DNA of 16,491 nt from PHAA01 sp964584415 (GCA_964584415.1 CAZOZX010000043.1:1-16491), one strand, 5' to 3'. Positions 1 to 7,158 are shown, numbered from the stretch's first letter. Numbers and translations: made by a program. Notes: generated by a model not told the origin, from the letters alone.

Positions 1-1716
1 AATAAAAGAAGCCCAAATCGGGCCCGCAGCTGAACCTCCGAAAAGATTGGCAGCTTTGCCCTGATCATAACCTACCCAAACGGCACAGCACAGCTGGGGG
101 GTATATCCTACAAACCAGGCATCATTTTTCTGTTCGGTGGTCCCGGTTTTCCCCGCCGCAATCCGGCCGACTTTTTCTTTTAACGCCGATCCCGTCCCTC
201 CCGGTTCCAGTACCCCGGTTAGTATATTGGTAATGATATAGGCATTATCGGCGCTGATGATCTGACTCGGACTGAAGGTCCGGCTTTGTAGGACCACACC
301 CTCATCATTAACAACCTTCAGCAAGAAAGATGGGGCATTATAAATCCCTTGATTGGCAAAAACACTGTAACCAGCTGCCAGATCTACCGGACTGACTTCA
401 TTGGAGCCAAGCGGTAATGATAATATGGGCTGAATATTTTTGAATCCGAATTTCTCTGCATAACTGGCGGCCGGGGTAACCCCCAATTGGTCGGTCAAGG
501 CTACCGAAACGGTATTATCGGAAACCATGATAGCTTCTTTGAGGGTGAAGGGACGCCAGTGGTAGGGTTCCTCACCATAATCTGTAGGTTTATAGGTATC
601 GCCATTGGGCAGGTGGTATACTCTTTCTTCACACATGATCATACTAGCCGCGTTATAACCCTGATCAATGGCCAGGGAATAAACAAACGGCTTAAACGTC
701 GATCCTGGCTGGCGGTAAGAAAATGCCCGATTGAAGCTGGACCCGCTGAAATCACGCCCCCCGACCATGGCCCGTATTTCGCCGGTCTTCACATCCAGGG
801 CCACCAGAGCTACTTGGAGATTGGCATTCTGGTTCTTCATCCCTTCTAAGTAGGCGTTATTGGCTGCTTTTTGCATATTGAGATCCAGGGTGGTATAAAC
901 GCGCAAACCACCGCGATAGACCATGCTGTCACCGTATTTTTCCCGCAGGTAATCCCGGACCATGGCTACGAAATAGGGAGCCTCGCTCGACGTAAACTGG
1001 GCTCGTTTGTACTGCATCTGCACTTTCTCAGCAGCGGCTTTATCCTCGGCGCTTATCATTACCTCCTCTACCATTCTCTGCAGGACTTGATCCTGCCGGA
1101 CTTTGGCTTCTTCCGGCCGAAGGTAGGGGTCGTAGTAACTGGGGCTCTGTGGTAAACCGGCTAACAGCGATGCCTCTGCCAGAGTAAGATCGGCAGCATG
1201 TTTGCCAAAATAGGTGCGGGATGCCAGCTCTACCCCATAGGCACCTTCTCCGAAATAAATACTATTACAATACATGGTCAGGATTTCTTCCTTACTGAAG
1301 CGGTTCTCCATCAAAACCGAGTAGTAAAGTTCTTTGAGCTTCCGGCTCCAGGTTCTCTCGTTGCTGAGAAATAGGGTCTTAGCCGTCTGCTGGGTAATAG
1401 TGCTGCCTCCGGCAACTATCTTGCCGGCTTTGATGTCAACCCACGCGGCTCGCAGCATGCCGCTAATATCGACCCCGTGGTGGTGATAGAAGTTTTTGTC
1501 TTCGACGGCTATGATTGCATTCAGAAAGAAAGGCGATATCTGATCGATCTCCACCTGAACCTGGTTTTGCTCGGATAGTCCCTGCACCACTTGCCCGTTT
1601 ATATCATATACTGTGGATGACTTTGGAATTGCGGCGTAGGGAAGACTGATACTGAACGCCGCTGCACATAATAGGCTTACGGTCAGCAACAGCGACACGA
1701 TTATTTTACGAAGCAT
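1..1716 (-). CDS. Class A penicillin-binding protein (1A family), 3' end cut by window
   Basis: Bifunctional peptidoglycan synthase: an N-terminal glycosyltransferase polymerises lipid II and a C-terminal transpeptidase cross-links stem peptides outside the membrane. The 572 visible residues start with a signal anchor (about 4-25). The glycosyltransferase family 51 motifs follow: E72-D73 in EDKNFYHHHG, and GGSTITQQ at 103-110. All three transpeptidase motifs are present: S339-T-F-K342, S399-D-N401 and K523-T-G-T-T. The start ATG (1716-1714) follows GGGAGGA at good spacing. No stop is reached before base 1, so the C-terminus lies outside the window. The gene is divergent from corA across about 300 bases. 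Family assignment is secure; which 1A paralogue it is cannot be told. Confidence 0.95.
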   Translation of the reverse strand, partial: MLRKIIVSLLLTVSLLCAAAFSISLPYAAIPKSSTVYDINGQVVQGLSEQNQVQVEIDQISPFFLNAIIAVEDKNFYHHHGVDISGMLRAAWVDIKAGKIVAGGSTITQQTAKTLFLSNERTWSRKLKELYYSVLMENRFSKEEILTMYCNSIYFGEGAYGVELASRTYFGKHAADLTLAEASLLAGLPQSPSYYDPYLRPEEAKVRQDQVLQRMVEEVMISAEDKAAAEKVQMQYKRAQFTSSEAPYFVAMVRDYLREKYGDSMVYRGGLRVYTTLDLNMQKAANNAYLEGMKNQNANLQVALVALDVKTGEIRAMVGGRDFSGSSFNRAFSYRQPGSTFKPFVYSLAIDQGYNAASMIMCEERVYHLPNGDTYKPTDYGEEPYHWRPFTLKEAIMVSDNTVSVALTDQLGVTPAASYAEKFGFKNIQPILSLPLGSNEVSPVDLAAGYSVFANQGIYNAPSFLLKVVNDEGVVLQSRTFSPSQIISADNAYIITNILTGVLEPGGTGSALKEKVGRIAAGKTGTTEQKNDAWFVGYTPQLCCAVWVGYDQGKAANLFGGSAAGPIWASFI

Positions 1717-1776
1717 ATATTATCCTCCCATCTGAGAGTATTTTTTCCATTTATCCGCCCGGCTATCCCCTACAAG

Positions 1777-1874
1777 TTGACTTTGATTGACAATCTCCGG
1801 CTTATACAGGTATATTATTAATCTAGGAGCCTATCCAGGCAAGTCAATTGTAACAGTAATGTCAATCAAGTCAA
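1777..1874. repeat. Inverted repeat flanking the corA promoter
   Basis: TTGACTTTGATTGACA at 1777-1792 recurs in inverted form at 1860-1874 (TGTCAATCAAGTCAA), differing by one T. A third shorter copy in the inverted orientation (CAAGTCAAT) lies at 1840-1848. The left arm includes the predicted -35 box of corA and the right arm lies in the transcribed leader. The arrangement suggests a DNA-binding protein site shared by the divergent genes, but no regulator is identifiable. Confidence 0.45.
1787..1816 (+). promoter_or_regulatory. Predicted sigma-A promoter of corA leader
   Basis: A perfect -35 TTGACA (1787-1792) and a -10 TATATT (1811-1816) are separated by 18 bases. Transcription would begin near 1823, giving corA an unusually long 5' leader of about 200 nucleotides. 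No good promoter for the divergent penicillin-binding protein gene was found in the same region; TTGACT at 1842-1847 on the minus strand has only a poor -10. Confidence 0.6.
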
Positions 1875-1893
1875 TCAGAAAGGCGGTGGTGAA

Positions 1894-1992
1894 ATGGAAC
1901 CTATACCCGGGGATCGATCGTCGTGCATTTTATTTGATGATCAAAACCTAATAAATAGAAGGGATACATTTCAGCACCGGTGTGACTGCTGA
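1894..1992 (+). CDS. Candidate 32-residue leader peptide upstream of corA (MgtL-like start)
   Basis: A 32-codon ORF starts at ATG 1894 after AAAGGCGGTG (1879-1888), which matches the ideal SD at 9 of 10 bases with a 5-base gap. Its product begins MEPIPGDRSSC and stops at TGA 1990, 29 bases before corA. The acidic/proline opening resembles MgtL of enterobacteria (MEPDPTPLP), where such residues destabilise ribosomes when Mg2+ is scarce. Codons 21-24 form one arm of the leader hairpin, and the stop codon lies next to the other arm, so translation would interfere with folding. Sequence, SD and overlap are seen directly; the Mg-sensing role is inference. Confidence 0.5.
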   Translation: MEPIPGDRSSCILFDDQNLINRRDTFQHRCDC

Positions 1993-2013
1993 CCCTTCTA
2001 TGCCAAAGGAGGG
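1955..2013 (+). promoter_or_regulatory. Candidate corA translational switch: two competing hairpins
   Basis: CCCTTCT (1993-1999) has two possible partners. It pairs with AGAAGGG (1957-1963), extendable to a 9-bp helix 1955-1963/1993-2001 and capped by CAGCA/TGCTG (1972-1976/1987-1991). It also pairs with the corA SD, AGGAGGG (2007-2013), as 7 bp with one G-U and a 7-base loop. The two folds exclude each other. The first leaves the SD free and the second hides it. The AGAAGGG arm lies inside the leader ORF, so ribosomes on that ORF would favour the hidden state. Pairing is read from the sequence; the regulatory logic is inferred. Confidence 0.5.
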
Positions 2014-2021
2014 ATAATGAG

Positions 2022-2999
2022 TTGATCAAGACTTATTGGTACAATCATGAAGATACCAGGATGTATCATGATGTGGACTTGTCCAAAACCAGTGAATTAT
2101 TATCTTCACCGGATAATCTTCTCTGGATCGATCTCTATGATACATCCGAACAAGAACTCGCCTATATTGGGCAGATATTCGATTTCCATCCCCTGGCTTT
2201 GGAAGACTGCCTGCAGGAAAGCCCCCGCGCCAAAATAGACGATTATGAAGACTACTATTTCTTCGTCTTCCACGCCCTGCGTTATTTTGAGGAGGCCGAG
2301 GAAGAGGACGAAATATCCAGCATTGAACTGGATGTTTTCATCGGCGCCAATTATATTGTTACCATTCATCCGGTTGCGCTCCTGGCAGTAGGCAAGGTAG
2401 CCCGGGTCAGTCTCAAGACTAATGAGTACATGAAACGCGGTCCGGATTATTTACTCTACAGAATCGTCGATAATATAGTCGATGACTCTTTCCCCATAAT
2501 TGAACGATTAGGCGAACGTATCGATGATTTGGAAGACAGCGTTTTCTTAAGCAAGAGCCAGCATGTAACTGAGGACATCTCGACGCTGCGCAGAACCATT
2601 ATCCTGCTGCGCAAGGTACTGATTCCCCAGAGACATATTTTCGTTAATATCAAAGGGCGTTATTCTTTCTTCGTTGATGATGATAATATCCCCTACTATT
2701 TGGATTTGGCTGATAACTTGAATAGCATCCTGGATACTGTGAATACCTACCGGGACCTGGTCAACAGTACCATGGAGACTTATTATTCGGTTCTGACCGG
2801 CCGAACCAGTGAAATCATAACCATCCTGACCATCATCAGTATAATTATGATGCCTTTGACCGTGATTACCGGTTTCTTTGGTATGAATGTTGAATTTCCC
2901 GGCCGAACCAGTCCGTTTGCAGTGTGGTTTATCCTACTGGGGATGGTAGCGCTGGCTACAGGCATGCTAAGCTTCTTCCGCCACAGAAAATGGGTGTAA
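2022..2999 (+). CDS. corA: CorA family magnesium/divalent metal ion channel
   Basis: Pentameric inner-membrane channel for Mg2+ (some members carry Co2+ or Ni2+). The 325 residues match the family length. A large acidic cytoplasmic domain and long helices (to about residue 265) are followed by two C-terminal membrane segments (about 267-286 and 300-318). The selectivity motif G-M-N is at 287-289, in the form FFGMNVEF rather than the usual YGMNF, followed by a basic C-terminal tail. The start is TTG at 2022, 8 bases after AAAGGAGGG (2005-2013). The ATG at 2017 opens only ATG-AGT-TGA and cannot encode the protein. The gene is monocistronic, with its own promoter, a long leader and a strong terminator. 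Annotation as CorA is firm; ion preference is not deducible. Confidence 0.95.
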   Translation: MIKTYWYNHEDTRMYHDVDLSKTSELLSSPDNLLWIDLYDTSEQELAYIGQIFDFHPLALEDCLQESPRAKIDDYEDYYFFVFHALRYFEEAEEEDEISSIELDVFIGANYIVTIHPVALLAVGKVARVSLKTNEYMKRGPDYLLYRIVDNIVDDSFPIIERLGERIDDLEDSVFLSKSQHVTEDISTLRRTIILLRKVLIPQRHIFVNIKGRYSFFVDDDNIPYYLDLADNLNSILDTVNTYRDLVNSTMETYYSVLTGRTSEIITILTIISIIMMPLTVITGFFGMNVEFPGRTSPFAVWFILLGMVALATGMLSFFRHRKWV

Positions 3000-3007
3000 A
3001 AATAGAC

Positions 3008-3047
3008 ATAGCCCTGGTTCTATTACAGAACAAGGGCTATTTTTTTT
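3008..3047 (+). terminator. Rho-independent terminator of corA
   Basis: ATAGCCCT (3008-3015) pairs with AGGGCTAT (3033-3040). After one mismatch an inner GTTCT/AGAAC helix of 5 bp extends the stem, with a 5-base loop. Eight T residues follow directly. On the minus strand the same stem is followed by a shorter T-rich tract, so it may also stop transcripts from the convergent DUF47 gene. Confidence 0.9.
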
Positions 3048-3102
3048 GGTTTATGACCGAGAATTGAATACATTGCATCCTCAACCCGATTTAGTCAGTT
3101 TT

Positions 3103-3729
3103 CTATGAATACTTGATGGTGATGTTGCGGAGGAGATCGGCCACATCTTCAATATGGTCCTGGGCTAATTCTATGTGTTCGTAAACACCGCGCCATTTTA
3201 ATATCCTGACCGCATTCTTTTCATTTTCGAATAAATCTGCCAGCCCCTGGCGGTAATATTTATCCTGTTTGTGTTCAAGCTGCCGAATCTGCTCGCAATA
3301 TTCCAACATTATGGTCTTATTCTGCTCGAGTCTGGATAATAGATTTATGGCCTTCTTCTGTAAAAGAATGGCATCATATAATACTTCAATCATCTGCTTA
3401 ATGCGGTCATTGGGTTTGCCCTGCTTGATCAAAATCAGGATGTCAATGATCCCGGTTATATAATCAAGGGTACTGGCCAGTTTCTGCACCAGCTTTAGAG
3501 CGTCTTCCCGGTCGAAAGGGAGAATAAAACTGGTGTGCAGTTTACGCACCAGGGTTTCGATAATACGGTCACCCTCATTCTCCAAAGCAGTCAATGAAGC
3601 CATTTTGCTGTCCAAATCGACGTAATTTTCGACTACATCATTCAGGATGTCGCCACCACTGACTACCACCCGGGCACTCTCGGATAAAAGGAAGAATAGA
3701 TTCTCGTCCTTGTTGCCAAATAAAGCCAT
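3103..3729 (-). CDS. DUF47 family PhoU-like protein
   Basis: All-helical cytoplasmic protein of 208 residues, the usual size for the DUF47/PhoU-like family. Features include an ENEGDR stretch near residues 50-55 and a C-terminal EDVADLLRNITIKYS, like the ED-x(2)-D...KY signature of the group. Many relatives sit beside a Pit-type phosphate transporter and are thought to modulate it; no transporter gene is adjacent here. The start ATG (3729) follows GGGGAGG with 8 bases between. It lies 55 bases downstream of the radical SAM gene on the same strand, so the two may be co-transcribed. Family is clear; molecular function is not established. Confidence 0.88.
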   Translation of the reverse strand: MALFGNKDENLFFLLSESARVVVSGGDILNDVVENYVDLDSKMASLTALENEGDRIIETLVRKLHTSFILPFDREDALKLVQKLASTLDYITGIIDILILIKQGKPNDRIKQMIEVLYDAILLQKKAINLLSRLEQNKTIMLEYCEQIRQLEHKQDKYYRQGLADLFENEKNAVRILKWRGVYEHIELAQDHIEDVADLLRNITIKYS

Positions 3730-3784
3730 ACGCTTTTCCTCCCCTTCTAACTCTTCGGAACCGATTGATTTTTCCTAAATATGA

Positions 3785-4663
3785 TCAAAGCCCCCGTAAA
3801 TATTCGGGGCGCAGGTAGCTGCTATCGTTTTTGTCAATTATTGAGCTGATCAGCTCCAGCATTTTTTGTTTATCCTTGGGAAGCCGCCCCCTGATGGCCA
3901 AATAGTTGGAGGCATGATTGCTGCGGAATTCCGTTTCCTGAACTTCCAGCCCCTGAATAATGAGCCTCAATTCGTCCAGTATTTCAAATGGGTTGGGCAG
4001 CTCAAATTCGCCTCTCTGTTCCCGCCGGTACAATTCTGTACGCGGCTCCAACATTAGGGTAAGAGCGCCGATGTAATCAGGGTTAATCTCATTCAAAATT
4101 TTGGATGTATTGCGCGCATGATCGACCGCCTTGGGAGTGCGCCCGGCAAGCCCCAATACTATGGTGACCGACAGTAATATCCCTGCTTGCCGTATTTTCT
4201 TGCCGGCTTCCACCATTTCCTGGTAGGTGACTCCTTTTCTGATATCCTTCAAAAGCTCCGGATCACCAGTTTCCACTCCCAGATAGGCAATGGTCAGGCC
4301 AGCAGCTTTCAAAGCGGTTAATTCGCTCATCTCTTTGCCCAAAATACTATCCGGGCTGGCATAGATACCCACATGCTTTAGGCTGGGAAAAGTCTGGTAA
4401 AGTGTAGCTATGATCTCCAACAAGTCACGGGTAGGCATGGCCAAGGCGTCACCATCGGCCAGGAAAACTTTGTATAAATCACCGTAATACTCCCCGGCCA
4501 TGCGAATGTCTGCCAAGATTTCCGCCTGGCTGCGCACGCGATATTTTTTATCCTTGTACATGGAACAGAAAGTACAGCGATTATGGGAACAACCAACTGT
4601 ACACTGTAATATATAACTCCGGGCCTCACTGGGTGGCCGGAAAACACTGCCTTCATACCTCAT
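3785..4663 (-). CDS. Radical SAM protein, unknown substrate
   Basis: A 292-residue radical SAM enzyme. Near the N-terminus it reads CTVGCSHNRCTFCSMYKDK, with cysteines at 21, 25, 30 and 33. The likely 4Fe-4S ligands C25, C30 and C33 have Cx4Cx2C spacing instead of the classical Cx3Cx2C. Downstream are DGD (about 70-72, in LADGDA) and YLGVETGDPELL (about 131-142), typical of the TIM-barrel SAM-binding core. There is no cobalamin domain, SPASM tail or signal peptide. The start ATG is preceded by CAGGAGGAAC. It is likely first in a unit with the DUF47 gene. The substrate is unknown. Confidence 0.85.
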   Translation of the reverse strand: MRYEGSVFRPPSEARSYILQCTVGCSHNRCTFCSMYKDKKYRVRSQAEILADIRMAGEYYGDLYKVFLADGDALAMPTRDLLEIIATLYQTFPSLKHVGIYASPDSILGKEMSELTALKAAGLTIAYLGVETGDPELLKDIRKGVTYQEMVEAGKKIRQAGILLSVTIVLGLAGRTPKAVDHARNTSKILNEINPDYIGALTLMLEPRTELYRREQRGEFELPNPFEILDELRLIIQGLEVQETEFRSNHASNYLAIRGRLPKDKQKMLELISSIIDKNDSSYLRPEYLRGL

Positions 4664-4713
4664 TTGAGTTCCTCCTGAAAGTTAACTAAAAATCGATTAA
4701 TTTTAGAAATAAA

Positions 4714-4722
4714 ATTATAGCA
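4714..4722 (-). promoter_or_regulatory. Predicted extended -10 promoter for the radical SAM gene
   Basis: Reading the minus strand, TGCTATAAT gives a perfect -10 TATAAT with the upstream TG of an extended -10 element. It lies about 50 bases before the ATG at 4663. No convincing -35 is present, which is compatible with extended -10 promoters. The surrounding DNA is very AT-rich, so chance matches are possible. Confidence 0.45.
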
Positions 4723-4852
4723 AGATGGTACTTTATTATTATAGCGGGATTAAACCCGGTAATACACACCAATTATATAATTATTTATATAGCATTATAA
4801 CTATTAGCCCTTGAAACAATATATATGCGGGCTGTAATAAGGAGGGTTATAG

Positions 4853-5026
4853 TTGGCTAGAAGGAGAAGTATCATGTCCGAGCAGCTCAAATATGAAATT
4901 GCCCGTGAACTAGGTGTTGATCAAGTTGTAGCCAGCCGGGGATGGGGCGATGTCAGTTCCAGGGACTGCGGCAACATGGTTGCCAAGGCCATTGAAATAG
5001 CTGAACGAAGCCTGGTTTCCAGATAA
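4853..5026 (+). CDS. Small acid-soluble spore protein, alpha/beta type
   Basis: DNA-coating protein of the dormant spore core, protecting DNA and degraded at germination by the GPR protease. The 57-residue product reads MARRRSIMSEQLKYEIARELG, then a WGDVSSRDCGNMVAKAIEIAE segment, matching both conserved blocks of the family. The GPR cleavage region corresponds to YEIARE (about residues 14-19). The start is TTG at 4853, 6 bases after AAGGAGGG (4839-4846), chosen because it supplies the family's usual MARRR start. ATG 4874 has its own AAGGAG and remains possible. It is shorter than many relatives. CATTATA about 60 bases upstream resembles a sigma-G -10, but no matching -35 was found. Confidence 0.88.
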   Translation: MARRRSIMSEQLKYEIARELGVDQVVASRGWGDVSSRDCGNMVAKAIEIAERSLVSR

Positions 5027-5041
5027 CTATTGCATTTGCAG

Positions 5042-5503
5042 TTAGCCCGCATCGGCCGGGGGAGTTTTGTCCCCGGCCTCATTTTTCTTGGTTTTGCGGA
5101 TTCTAATTAAATTTGACAGCCAATAAATAAGAACAAAAAATAATGTTCCAAAAACACTGGCATTCTCTATTCCTGCTCCTATCAACATACCTACTATCGC
5201 CGCTAATAACAGAGCGGCAGCAGTGTTAACTCCCGCCACCTGCTTTTCCGAAGTGACCCATATAATCCCGGTTAAGAGAAAACCTATTGCCGAAGTAACC
5301 TGGGCTGCAATTCGGCCCGGGTCACCCATCCAGGGTATTTGCTCATTTATTCCCAACGATACTATAACCAACAAAGCAGAACTCATGCATATGATGGCAA
5401 AAACCCGGCTAGCCCGGGTTCTATCTTGCCTGTTACTTATTAAGCCCATCAAAAAACCGACTAAACCGGCCAGAGCAATACGCACCAAATAGGTTGTCAT
5501 CAT
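5042..5503 (-). CDS. MgtC/SapB family membrane protein (divergent)
   Basis: A 153-residue integral membrane protein with about five hydrophobic segments (about 5-22, 34-50, 68-83, 93-111, 117-133). RQDRTRASR at 25-33, DPGRIAAQVTSAIGF at 61-75 and GVNTAAALLLAAIVG at 91-105 match the conserved MgtC/SapB blocks. It departs from the usual GIGFLGAG and RGLTTAA forms. MgtC members are linked to low-Mg2+ survival and modulation of the F-type ATPase in some bacteria; the role here is unknown. The start ATG overlaps the guaB stop by one base (TAATG), implying translational coupling. The last codons contain the terminator of the convergent spore protein gene. Confidence 0.75.
   Translation of the reverse strand: MMTTYLVRIALAGLVGFLMGLISNRQDRTRASRVFAIICMSSALLVIVSLGINEQIPWMGDPGRIAAQVTSAIGFLLTGIIWVTSEKQVAGVNTAAALLLAAIVGMLIGAGIENASVFGTLFFVLIYWLSNLIRIRKTKKNEAGDKTPPADAG
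5054..5085 (+). terminator. Terminator of the spore protein gene, inside the convergent gene
   Basis: GGCCGGGG (5054-5061) pairs perfectly with CCCCGGCC (5071-5078) across a 9-base loop, followed by CTCATTTTT. It is 28 bases after the spore protein stop. It overlaps the last dozen codons of the MgtC-family gene on the other strand. The T-tract is modest and starts three bases late. Confidence 0.65.
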
Positions 5504-6957
5504 TATAGAGCCTGATAATTGGGAGCCTCTTTGGTAATAAATACATCATGGGGATGGCTTTCAGCCAGCCCTGCGTTTGATATGCGGATAAACTTGGTTT
5601 TGGTCTTGAGCTCTTCAACGTTTATGACCCCGCAATATCCCATTCCCGCTCTAAGTCCTCCTACCAACTGGAAGATGGTTTCCGAAGCGGATCCTTTGAA
5701 GGGAATGCGTCCCTCTATTCCTTCGGGGACCAGCTTTTGGGCGCCTTCCTGGAAGTAACGGTCACAGCTGCCTTCTTCCATGGCCCCGATTGATCCCATT
5801 CCCCGGTATACTTTATAGCGCCGTCCTTGCAATACCACCTCTTCACCCGGGCTTTCCTCGGTTCCGGCCAGCAGATTGCCCATCATGACTACATCAGCCC
5901 CGGCCGCAATCGCCTTGACAATATCCCCTGAGTATTTAATACCGCCATCGGCTATTATCGGTATATCATATTTGCGGGCCACTTCCGCACAATCCATTAC
6001 TGCAGTTATTTGCGGCACACCAATTCCGGCTATAACCCGGGTAGTACATATGGAGCCCGGCCCGATGCCAACCTTAACCGCATCAGCTCCGGCCTTGATC
6101 AATGCTTCAGTTGCTTCTCCAGTAGCAACATTACCTGCGATCAATTCCACATCCGGGAAGCGTTCCTTTATGGTTTGAACCATTTGGATTACGCCTTGGG
6201 AATGCCCATGGGCCGTATCCACCACTAAAACGTCAACCCCGGCATCTCTCAAAGCAGCAACTCTTTCAAGGGTATTCCAGGAAGTGCTGACGGCAGCACC
6301 CACAATCAACCTACCGCGCTTATCCTTGGCGGCTCGCGGATATTTCTGGGTTTTTTCTATATCCTTGATGGTTATAAGGCCCATCAGGTTAAAATCGTCG
6401 TCAACCAGGGGAAGTTTCTCAATCTTGTATTTGCGCAGCAATTGCATGGCCTGTTCCATGGTGGTGCCTACCGGAGCGGTAACCAGCTTCTCACTGGTCA
6501 TGATATTTTTTATCGGCTGGTCGAAATCAGTTTCGAAGCGAAGATCCCGGTTGGTCAGAATGCCAACCAGCTTCTTGCCTTCGGTTATCGGTACACCAGA
6601 AATGTGATAGTGCTCCATTATCCTTAAAGCATCGGTTACCCTGTGTTCGGGAGATAAAAAGAAGGGATCTGAGATTACTCCATGCTCGGAACGTTTGACC
6701 CGGTCGACCATCCGCGCCTGGTCCTCAATCGTCATGTTTTTATGAATAATGCCGATACCGCCTTCCCGGGCCATGGCAATAGCCATACGAGCTTCGGTGA
6801 CGGTATCCATGCCAGCGCTCATTAATGGGGTTTCCAGTCGCACTTTTTTAGTCAACTGGGTAGAAACATCAACATCTTGAGGCATAGTCACAGAATGCCC
6901 CGGTATAAGAAGAACATCATCGAAGGTAAGCCCTTCTTTGCTGAACCTTTCTGTCAT
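5503..6957 (-). CDS. guaB: Inosine-5'-monophosphate dehydrogenase
   Basis: Oxidises IMP to XMP with NAD+, the first committed step of GMP synthesis, in the cytoplasm. The 484 residues match the bacterial enzyme. The barrel is interrupted by two CBS domains (about 93-207). The catalytic loop GIGPGSICTTR places the catalytic cysteine at C304. IADGGI (335-340), the flap YRGMGSIGAM (384-393) and GGLRAGMGYCG (433-443) are intact. The start ATG follows AAGGAGG. A predicted promoter lies just upstream. The gene is followed with a one-base overlap by the MgtC-family gene. No guanine riboswitch fits in the short leader. Confidence 0.98.
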   Translation of the reverse strand: MTERFSKEGLTFDDVLLIPGHSVTMPQDVDVSTQLTKKVRLETPLMSAGMDTVTEARMAIAMAREGGIGIIHKNMTIEDQARMVDRVKRSEHGVISDPFFLSPEHRVTDALRIMEHYHISGVPITEGKKLVGILTNRDLRFETDFDQPIKNIMTSEKLVTAPVGTTMEQAMQLLRKYKIEKLPLVDDDFNLMGLITIKDIEKTQKYPRAAKDKRGRLIVGAAVSTSWNTLERVAALRDAGVDVLVVDTAHGHSQGVIQMVQTIKERFPDVELIAGNVATGEATEALIKAGADAVKVGIGPGSICTTRVIAGIGVPQITAVMDCAEVARKYDIPIIADGGIKYSGDIVKAIAAGADVVMMGNLLAGTEESPGEEVVLQGRRYKVYRGMGSIGAMEEGSCDRYFQEGAQKLVPEGIEGRIPFKGSASETIFQLVGGLRAGMGYCGVINVEELKTKTKFIRISNAGLAESHPHDVFITKEAPNYQAL

Positions 6958-6986
6958 TTCTTTGGCCTCCTTGTAAAATTTAAACT

Positions 6987-7015
6987 ATAATATATCATTG
7001 CAGCTCAATGTGCAA
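6987..7015 (-). promoter_or_regulatory. Predicted sigma-A promoter of guaB
   Basis: On the minus strand, -35 TTGCAC (7015-7010) and -10 TATTAT (6992-6987) are separated by exactly 17 bases. Transcription would start near 6980, leaving a leader of only about 22 bases that contains the AAGGAGG ribosome site of guaB. Confidence 0.6.
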
Positions 7016-7077
7016 TAGAAGACCTAGCGGAAGCCTACTAATTCAGCCCAACATTTCAGTCTAAAATCACCATAAGC

Positions 7078-7097
7078 AAAACCGCCTCAATCGGCGG
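7078..7097 (-). terminator. Terminator after the ymxH-like gene
   Basis: On the minus strand CCGCC (7097-7093 side) pairs with GGCGG over a 6-base loop and is followed by TTTT. A second small hairpin, ACCGT/ACGGT (7104-7120, 7-base loop), lies just before it. Together they probably end the long minus-strand unit and separate it from guaB. The stem is short, so termination may be partial. Confidence 0.6.
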
Positions 7098-7158
7098 CCC
7101 TGTACCGTGATCAAGACGGTTCTCAGCAAAATATAAAAATATAACTATGAGTCGGTAT

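Noticed and set aside
487..1155. Plus-strand ORFs at 487-849 and 871-1155
   Set aside because: They lie opposite the penicillin-binding protein gene, which has all catalytic motifs; their translations look like no protein family and lack ribosome sites.
1823..2021. M-box (ykoK) Mg riboswitch or another known metal riboswitch in the corA leader
   Set aside because: The conserved M-box blocks were not recognisable; the region is explained better by the short ORF and the competing hairpins. A covariance-model search would settle it.
2017..2025. ATG-AGT-TGA mini-ORF overlapping the corA start
   Set aside because: Only 3 bases separate it from the SD, and a two-codon ORF occurs easily by chance; possible but unsupported.
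6958..7158. Guanine riboswitch upstream of guaB
   Set aside because: The predicted promoter leaves only about 22 bases of leader, and no purine-aptamer-like three-helix fold was seen further upstream.
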